Source: Cinnamomum chago (lineage: Eukaryota > Streptophyta > Magnoliopsida > Laurales > Lauraceae). From it: 64,000 nucleotides of DNA. The stretch covers positions 87,070,501 through 87,134,500 of the forward strand of contig CP142454.1 of NCBI GenBank assembly GCA_038049695.1. The letters are read 5' to 3'. Below the pieces are notes generated by a model, which made no database searches, was not told the origin of the DNA, and was given only the letters and a program-made list of their open reading frames with translations. Positions 56,991 through 64,000 of this stretch are shown piece by piece. A program made the translations under genes and the position numbers. Within the stretch, counting starts at the first letter, position 1. Each line of letters opens with the position of its first letter.

Positions 56991-57980
56991 CTGCCGAGCT
57001 CTGTAATTTGGTGAGGATCAGAGTTGTTGTAAGTGAAGTTGTCCGGGTCATGGCCGGTGCTATCACTTAGGCCACTGCCGAAACTTTATTTCATGTTCGA
57101 AGAAGCTGGGCTAAGGCTGGTGCTGTCACCGAGGCCGCAGCCGAAGCTATGAAGATTGGAACTGTCTGAGCTGTCGCCGGTTCTATCACCGAAGCCGTTG
57201 TTGAAGCTGTCAAGATCGTGATTGTCGAAGCAGCAGCTGGTGCTATCACCGAGGCTACTACTGGAGCCTTTCAACTGAAGAAGCTAAGCTGTGGTCGGTG
57301 CTGTCACCGAGGCCGCAACTTAAACTCCTGCTGGGTTATGCTTCTACCCGAGTCGTGGCTGGTGATATCGTCGAGGCCGCTGCTGGAGTTGTCGCTATCT
57401 CCGAACCGGGACTTGAGGATGAAGACTACATGGCTAGTCAAGGAATTATTTCTGAGACTATCATTTCTTTTCTAGGGGAACTTTTCCCAACAAAGATTGA
57501 AGCTCTCGTGAGCTCGAGCTCGAGTTTCGTCTTTGTTCGCCCTGGCAATCAGTGATTTCACCACAACCATGGGGAACCGAAAGAGGTCTCTTTGAAGCTC
57601 GCTACCTAGCAGCAGAGTCTATTTGAAGGATGCGAGGGCCGCGGGTGCGGGCCCTGGTATCAACAAGGGACGAATCTTCATCATTATCGCTGTTACGATC
57701 CACTTGGTGGAGGAAATGACGAGACCCGGTTGCTGCTGGAACTTTTGCTCCGCGGGGGAGTCTCCAATAGGACAACACTCTGATGGGGGTGCTCCGGTGG
57801 AGGAGCGCTTTACTGGGGAGGTGTTGTCACCCCCTTTGCTGATGAACATGTCTGAATTACAGGTCGTCCCATGCCTACCGCATCAGACTTTCCCTGGATC
57901 TCGTTCGACAGGGGGTCGTTGATGATGGTGGCTGGGCTTTGCAGATCCTTTGCCGCTGTTAAAGGCATGGTTTTTTTATC
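56991..57980. other. GC-richer continuation of the gypsy/Tat-like fragment
   Basis: Repeated GCT(G)TCACCGAGGCC words around 57040-57400 in irregular register. Open frames exist on both strands but none has a recognisable domain. Confidence 0.4.
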
Positions 57981-58004
57981 ATTTTTTCCACAGACGGCGC
58001 CAAT

Positions 58005-58900
58005 TGTGAGTGCCTAAAAGTTATGGACTCAGACTAGGTGAGTGTGAGATTCGTGATTTGTTATTTAAGCTTCTTTGAGGGAGATAGATCGCCTAAGAAC
58101 CTAAAAGGAAAGGAGAAATAGAAGTCAGAGACCCTGGCTGCCGTCAGCCGAAGGCTCTCCGATGCCTGAGTTAGTGCTATCACTGAACAAATGATGGAGA
58201 TGAGAGGCAAGTATGCTAGTATTGCATGATGTTGTCAGAAACATACCTCCGAAGGGATTCTTACCTTTGTATATGTCGAGGTTTTCACTTGGCGCTCCCT
58301 TAGTGGGGGTAGGTGGAGATATTGTCTGGTAGAATCAAGAGATGACCTCTCATATTAATGTGGATGTGATTGATCAAGACGACACCTGATCATTATCCGG
58401 CGCTTGTCTTGTCTGTCAACATGTTCTGTAACGTAGTCGTAACTTTGTGGAAGTATAATCATGGTTTAGTACTCATCTCTGTGGACGGACCGAGCTGAAG
58501 ATGATACTGAGACCAGATTCGGATGCATCCTGGCACTATTGCCAAGGTGTCTTATACCGAGACCGAGATGACCCCAGTCGGTATTCTTATCGAGGCTGGC
58601 TCAAGCTTGGCGCAAGCTGACACTGTTTGCCGAGCTGAGATGAGATGTCTAGCTGGTACCGTTACCGAGATAGATGAATCTTGACACTTTGGCCGAACTT
58701 GGATACTGAGATCAGGATGAGCTGAGCTAGTACTGCTACCGAGACTAGCGTAACCCTACTCTTAGGAAAACACGCCACATAGAATCTGACAGATTCAACT
58801 ATGAATCAACTTATGGTTTTCTTTGCATCTTTAACGTTAGATCGATATGTATGTTGAGCATTCATCTTTGGAAAGACATGAATGTGTAGGAATATTGAAT
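58005..58900 (-). repeat. LTR-like sequence of the gypsy/Tat-like fragment
   Basis: Starts TGTGAGTGCC two bases from the primer-site motif. The right end is not identified and no second copy is in the window. Confidence 0.35.
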
Positions 58901-59582
58901 GATAAAAGAGATGTGGATATATGCATTTTTTTCATTTATTTAAGATCTAGGGAGACCCATATGCTATATTGATGTTATGGATTTGATGGGATTATAAATG
59001 GGGTATTAGAATTTAGGTGGTTTTATCGTATAGGATTTGAAATAGGCATAACTTGGATTAGGAGTTAGAATTTAGGAGATGTCATTGTATAGGATTAGAA
59101 AGAGGTGCAAATAGGATTAGAAGGAGAAGTTGTTATGTGACAATATTAGTTAGGATTAGAGAGAGGTGTAAATGGGATTAGAAAGAGAAGCTATTAGGAA
59201 GATAAAGGTAAACTTTGAAAAAGATATTTGTGAACCTAAGCATTAAACAACAACTTAAAAGTGGCAATGGAATTTTTTTCATATCTATAGTGCAGATTTA
59301 CTGAATTAAAAAAGTTAATGACTTGTCAGTTCCTATGTGACATTCTGATAGGAGGGAGTGCCATGTCACCAACCATTTCACCTATGCAGGGTGTATACTA
59401 TATTTTTTTAATGCTTAAAACACTTAATTCTTATGCACGCTTAAGTTTGTCTTGTTCTACGTTAACCATGCAAAGATTGCATTATGACCAGCTGGATTCA
59501 TTCATGATTGCAGCAACAGAACTACTTGGAAGTGCCAATTTACTTCATGACTTGTAATAATGATTAGGATTTTATATTTTTT
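58901..59582 (+). other. Citrate synthase intron, 3' part
   Basis: AT-rich intronic sequence with a diverged tandem pair near 59085-59190 (GATTAGARAGAGGTGYAAATRGGATTAGAA). No gene. Confidence 0.5.
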
Positions 59583-60009
59583 GGTTACAACAATTACAGT
59601 GAAAGACAATACAATAAAGTCTGAATTGATTGTATATTCTGGTTTGTATAATTACATTTATAGACTTCATTGTCTGTACACTTTGAAAGAGAATAGTAAG
59701 TACAGCTAAGGGTACAAACATAAAATCTATTATGGATCTGATCTCCACTAAATATGGGAAGGAAATATTTGACATGATCATGCTCAATTGGATGACACGG
59801 TTTTGCTGAGTTTACTGAAGTGGGTGAACGATTTTATCTTTGAAGATAAAATCTGAGATCTTGATTGCTTAACACTCCCCTTCAAGTTGATGGGAGGGTA
59901 GGGAAAAACCATCAACTTGTCACGTAAAAACTTGAAATGAATAGAGCTTAACCATTTGGTAAAAAGATCTGTAGTCTAGTCTGTGGATGAGACAAACATA
60001 ATTTTAAGA

Positions 60010-61165
60010 TCACCACGTAACACCCGTTCTCGCTGGAAAATGATAGTCCACCTCAATGTGTTTTGTGCGGGCATGTAGAACTGGATTTGATGTGAGATAA
60101 GTAGCACTGACATTGTCGCAATGTAAGAGAGGAGGTTGACGAAGAAATATGCCTAGTTCTCGTAGGAGGAAAAGGAACCATTGTATATCTGTTGTGGTGT
60201 ATGCTAAAGCACTATATTCAGCCTCCACATTGGTACGCGAGACAGTTGGTTGCTTTTTGGATACCCAAGTTAGCAAGTTTAGCCCAAGATAGATACAAAG
60301 TCCGATAGTAGACCGCCTATCATCTGGGCAACCAGCCCAGTTAGGATCGGAGAAGCCATAAAGATGCTCATTCTTGGTCTTGATAAGACGGAGTCCAAAA
60401 TCTGGAGTAGCTTTTATATAGTGAAGAATGCGCTTTGCTACAATTAGATGAAATTGACACGGTTTATGCATAAATTGGCACACCTGATTGACTACATAAG
60501 CAATGTCCGGGCGAGTCATAGTCAGGTATTGTAAAGTACCTACTAAGCTTCTATAAAAGGTAGCATCGGTCAATGGATCTCCATCATCTTTTCAAAGTTT
60601 GGCACTTGTAGTGACTGGAGATGAATATGGCTTTTCTTGAAGCATATTGGATTTATGTAGCAGATCCAACACATGTTTTGTATGACATAGATATATTCCA
60701 TTTGGATCTCGATGCACCTCAATGCCCAAAAAGAAATGAAGTGGGCCCAAGTCCTTTATTTCAAACTTAGCCTTTAGATGATCAAGGAGTTTGTTGATGA
60801 AGGAATGGTCGGCACCTGTGGTAATGATATCATCCACATAAAGTAATAATATGGTGAGGCCATGAGAGGCACGATGTAGGAACATAGATGTGTCACATTG
60901 ACTGCGAATAAAGCCTAGCTCTAGTAAAGCATCACTAAACCCAGGAGCTTGACGAATTGGAAAGTTTGGATCCACAAATCCCAGTGGTTGCTTCATGTAG
61001 ACAACCTCCTTAAGAATTCCATGTAGAAAAGCATTTTTAACATCTAACTAGCGAATTGGCCAATTAAAGCTTATAGCAATTGAGAGGACCAATCTTATTG
61101 TTGGTGGCTTGAATACTAGACTAAATGTTTCATCAAAGTCCAAACCAAAACGCTGATTAAAACTC
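60010..61165 (-). pseudogene. Copia-3 reverse transcriptase and RNase H
   Basis: The minus strand has the RT with LLLYVDDIITTGADHSF (catalytic YVDD), IKDLGPLHFFLGIEV, YRSLVGTLQYLTMTRPDIAY and RNase H with DPNWAGCPDDRRSTIG, SRTNVEAEYSAL and LLHCDNVSATYL. Stops at about 61049 (before DVKNAFLHG) and about 60590 interrupt it. Catalytic motifs are otherwise well preserved. Confidence 0.85.
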
Positions 61166-62375
61166 TTAGCAACCAAACGAGAGCTTAGTGACGTTCAACT
61201 GTGCCCTCCGTTTAACTTTAAATACCCATTTGCAGCCTACAACATTAGGGGCTACTGAAGCAGGAACAAGAGACCATGTCCGTTGCTTAAGTAATGCATT
61301 AAATTCATTTAGCATTACTTTTCTCCAATGAGAGGATTTGAAAGCAGTGCTATAGCAAGTGGGTTCTTCATCTTTACCAGTGACAACTGCTTGAAGACAC
61401 ATGGGCAGTGGGTGTCGACTTGCAAACCCAACATATGGATAGGAGAAATTCATTGCTAAAAATGTTGCAGGAAGATCATCAGGTTGATAGGAGAAATTGT
61501 GTCGTTGACGACATTTGAGAGCACTATGGCCAGATTTATTGCAAAATCTGACAAATAATAGGTGGATCATTTCTAATTTCGTTGTTTGAGTGTGAACCGG
61601 ATATGTTGGAATTAGATCCTCGATTCGATCCACTATTTCCACCTCGTTGAGAAGTAGATCCACGGCCTCGCCCACAATTGCTATGACCACGACCACGATT
61701 ATTGGTAGTGAAGAGAGCAGTGGATCCAGGAGAGCTCATCTTATGATAGACCTCCAGTCGTTTCTCACGGTTGAGTAGTAGGTGATAGAGGTCCTCAAAG
61801 GCAGGAGGATTAACCATGGTTTGGACGTTGTTAACGACAACATCATAATCAAGATTCAACCCATCAAGAACATATCCAATAAGATCCGTATCAGACAAGG
61901 GTTATTGAATCAAGGAAAGCTCATCAGCAAGCATCTTGATTTTATCCATGTACTCTGTAATAGTCATGGAGCCTTTTCGAATATTGGACAGTTCATGCTT
62001 GATTTGGTAATACCGAGCATGAGATTGGGATGTGTAAGCACGTTCAAGTGCATCCCAAATTTCACGTGCCGTCTTGCAGTTGATAACTTGCGCAAAAACT
62101 AGCAGCGTCAAAGTTACATGAAGATAACTAAGAAGGATCTTATCCTTCTTCTTCCATTCCAAATAGGCTGGATTTGGAACCAACTTAGAATCAGAAGTGA
62201 TGGTCACAACAGGAACATCCATGGTACCATCAACCAGGGACAGCATATCAGTTCCATAGAGAATAGGAAGAAGTTGACTCTTCCATAAAAGATAATTAGC
62301 TCGGTCAAGTTTGATAGCAACTTGGGTAATGTTGGGGATAATAGGAAGAAGTGAGGATGAGTTGAGGGAAGCCAT
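61166..62375 (-). pseudogene. Copia-3 Gag, joined by deletion to the pol linker
   Basis: The minus-strand Gag starts at MASLNSSSLLPIIPN (62375) and contains the UBN2 domain (KLDRANYLLWKSQLLPIL, AREIWDALERAYTSQSHAR, GSMTITEYMDKIKMLADEL). A stop near 61900 is followed by LIGYVLDGLNLDYD, a Gly/Arg/Ser-rich zinc-knuckle region and CNKSGHSALKCRQRH. The frame then passes directly into the RT-proximal linker (HWRKVMLNEFNALLKQRTWSLVP, VGCKWVFKVKR). Protease, GAG-pre-integrase and integrase are absent, which explains the 3.1-kb size. Confidence 0.8.
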
Positions 62376-62889
62376 CGGACGAGAGGAAGAAAAGAGAATA
62401 AAATCAAAGTTTTGCAGATGGTTCGGGCTCTGATACCATGAAAGACAATAGAATATAGTCTGAATTGAATGTATATTCTAGTTTGTATAATTACATTTAT
62501 AGACTTCATTGTCTGTACACTTTGAGAGAGAATAGTAAGTACAGCTAAGGGTACAAGCATAAAATCTGATATGGATCCGATCTCCACTAAGTATGGGAGG
62601 GAAATATATGACATGATCATGCTGAATTGTATGACACGGTTTTGCTGAGTTTACTGAAGTGGGTCAAAGATTTTATCTTTGAAGATCAAATCTGAGATCT
62701 TGATTGCTTAACATGCAGCTGCCGCCTATTTGAGGCTGGCTGGAAGGCCCCCAGTTCTTCCCTCAGACAAACTTTCTTATTCAGAGAACTTCTTGTATAT
62801 GTTGGATTCATTGTTAGTAATGCTATTGCAAGTTTGCAAGAAAACCTTTTCTTCATTTATTATTCTCTCTCTCTCTATATATATATATA

Positions 62890-63071
62890 GGGTAATATTC
62901 AAGTGAGGGATTCCCTCACCACAGGGTGAGGGACATTCCCCTTTTTTGAAAGTTTTAAGTACAAAAGAGACTCTTTTCAAAAAGTACAAAAGTGCTTTTG
63001 TACTTAAAACTTCCAAAAAAGGGAAGTGTCCCTCACCCTGTGGTGAGGGAATCCCTCACTTGAATATCCCC
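62890..63071. mobile_element. Foldback MITE, 182 bp
   Basis: An almost complete inverted repeat: GGGTAATATTCAAGTGAGGG on the left pairs with CCCTCACTTGAATATCCCC on the right, and the arms continue to the centre near 62985. Each arm itself contains the palindrome GTGAGGGATTCCCTCAC. It is flanked by TATATATA tracts, so the duplication could be TA or TATATATA. It sits in the intron 78 bp downstream of the split exon. Hairpin transcripts would be siRNA precursors (inference). Confidence 0.85.
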
Positions 63072-63564
63072 TATATATATGATGCATATTCATTATTTTT
63101 TAATATTGGAGCTCTGTCAATTTTGAATTGACAGTGATTTTTTTTATATACATTTGAAAGTTCTTGCCGTTTTCATAAAATTATGCCAACTGACATTCTA
63201 GTTTGGGGTTAGTTTTGGGAGTTGTGCACATACATGGGGGGGGGCGAGGTTGTGAAGCTAGAACACTCATTATTTTGTTGTTATTAATGGTCAGTAGTAT
63301 GTAGCAATTAAAACCTCATGGGCTCGATATTGATGTTCCCCAAGTCTTAGGGTTGCAATTAGTTGGAATTCCTCAGCCATCCTCAGAATTTCATTCATTA
63401 AACACTGAGTGAAAGAGCTAAAGGGATAAGGAACTGATGTTTATATGATTCATGCGCTATGAATATTTTTTACCCATAAGAATTTGATTTCACTGTGATT
63501 CAGTTGTAATCGTTCCTTTTCCTTTTTAAACTGCAGGAGCAACAGGTCCTACCAACCCAATCCT

Positions 63565-63567
63565 TGA
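63565..63567 (+). other. In-frame TGA in citrate synthase exon
   Basis: In the phase fixed by both splice sites, AAT-CCT-TGA-TTA-GCT-CGC places a stop where relatives have NPRLAR (CGA to TGA). Confidence 0.8.
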
Positions 63568-64000
63568 TTAGCTCGCATTTTGGATGCTCTTTTCATACTC
63601 CATGCTGAACATGAGATGAACTATTCAACAGCTGCTGCAAGACATCTTGCTTCTAGGTGTGCATCTTTTTCTGCTCCAGAACCTAAAACCGACTAGAAAA
63701 TAATCTCATGTTTCTGATGTTAATTTACAGTGGTGTGGATGTCTACACTGCTCTTGCTGGAGCTGTTGGAGCATTGTATGGGCCACTGCATGGAGGAGCA
63801 AATGAGGTATTTGATAAATCCTTTATTTTTCTCATTTCATATTCTACTCCATCCCTTTTCAAGCTTGAATCTTCAATTCAAAACATCGTGCTCCCCTTGT
63901 CATGCTAGGTGATGCAACTATGTAAGAATGTGATTTATTCCTTTCTTAATCTGAAGACTTGTGACAAGTTCTTAATCTGAAGACTTGATGAGGAATTGTA

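Larger units (their letters stand above)
55290..58900 (-). mobile_element. Gypsy/Tat-like element fragment with antisense ORF
   Basis: At 57988-58002 the complement reads TGGCGCCGTCTGTGG, a primer-site motif of plant gypsy elements. It is followed in plus coordinates by an LTR-like start TGTGAGTGCC at 58005. To its left lies a plus-strand coiled-coil ORF and a 92-bp minisatellite. No gag-pol is present. Antisense extra ORFs are known in the Tat lineage. The limits are uncertain, and the left edge coincides with the end of Copia-2. Confidence 0.45.
59600..62713 (-). mobile_element. Copia-3: Ty1/copia deletion derivative inserted in a citrate synthase exon
   Basis: Two 275-bp LTRs (59600-59874 and 62439-62713) with TG...CA ends and about 16 mismatches by eye. 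The perfect iMet primer site is at 62426-62438 and the purine tract at 59875-59888 (complement). The flanks are TACAG (59595-59599) and TGCAG (62714-62718), a 5-bp duplication with one later change. Joining the flanks rebuilds the citrate synthase exon AACAAT/TGCAG/CTGCC. Gag, RT and RNase H remain; protease and integrase are deleted. Confidence 0.9.
44066..63806 (+). pseudogene. CSY-like: Peroxisomal-type citrate synthase, partial and disrupted
   Basis: Functional relatives condense acetyl-CoA and oxaloacetate in peroxisomes/glyoxysomes. Recognisable exons: about 44066-44113 (KVRDKQIVRILGK, GT donor); a split exon at about 59583-59599 plus 62714-62812 ([31 protein letters not shown]); 63537-63656 ([35 protein letters not shown]); and 63732-63806 ([25 protein letters not shown], which includes a conserved substrate-binding His). 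Phases and GT-AG sites join correctly. Defects: Copia-3 sits inside the second exon, an in-frame TGA replaces an Arg codon at 63565-63567, the 44-kb exon is frameshifted upstream, and no N-terminal exons are found. Introns are swollen to more than 15 kb by transposons. The right-hand exons lie beyond the window or are lost. Confidence 0.85.

Noticed and set aside
59318-59557. 79-codon frame before Copia-3 as a citrate synthase exon
   Set aside because: It does not resemble any part of citrate synthase and lacks suitable splice sites. It is intronic.

Overview
The window is nuclear DNA of a flowering plant. Two host genes carry spliceosomal introns. The rest is a dense, nested assembly of plant-type transposable elements (Ty1/copia, Ty3/gypsy, RTE-type LINE, CACTA, MULE, PIF-like MITE, Cassandra-type TRIM) plus an old endogenous pararetrovirus. 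I cannot name the species from sequence alone. No bacterial operon, CRISPR array, tRNA gene or true rRNA gene was seen.

Layout. 1-872: end of a gypsy-type LTR. 901-1180: a decayed repeat whose inverted partner is at 36335-36613. About 2591-6527 (minus): broken copia element (Copia-1). About 6530-14330 (minus): endogenous caulimovirid with movement, capsid and protease regions but no visible reverse transcriptase, bracketed by direct repeats and interrupted by solo LTR A. About 14900-28600: a large gene-carrying MULE. It holds a plant-mobile-domain/Ulp1-protease gene (+), a second transposon-protein gene (+) and a MURA transposase gene (-) split by solo LTR B. 29999-35956 (minus): near full-length RTE LINE with a 23-bp target-site duplication. 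It contains a 2.8-kb CACTA element (30451-33226), which itself contains a tandem Cassandra array with 5S-rRNA-like LTRs. 36748-40038 (minus): an apparently intact five-exon NIP aquaporin, the only gene here I would call functional. 42164-42667: PIF/Tourist-like MITE. 44066-63806 (+): remains of a peroxisomal-type citrate synthase gene. Its introns hold Copia-2 (with solo LTR C nested in one LTR), a gypsy/Tat-like fragment and a foldback MITE, and one coding exon is split by Copia-3.

Working together: the host genes show no functional link. The recurring theme is nesting and decay. Three solo LTRs of one family, each with a perfect 5-bp duplication, sit inside three different older elements. 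Short palindromic words cluster directly upstream of TATA boxes in at least two unrelated element types (GTCGAC in the solo LTR family, GATATC in the MULE), and a third palindrome (CTATAGCGA type) lies upstream of another transposon gene.

The observations I find most worth following are the reverse-transcriptase-less pararetroviral unit of about 5.7 kb, the palindrome-cluster promoters, the Cassandra multimer inside a CACTA inside a LINE, and the exon-split citrate synthase. Intron boundaries, element ends without duplications, and family names below superfamily level are inferred by eye.
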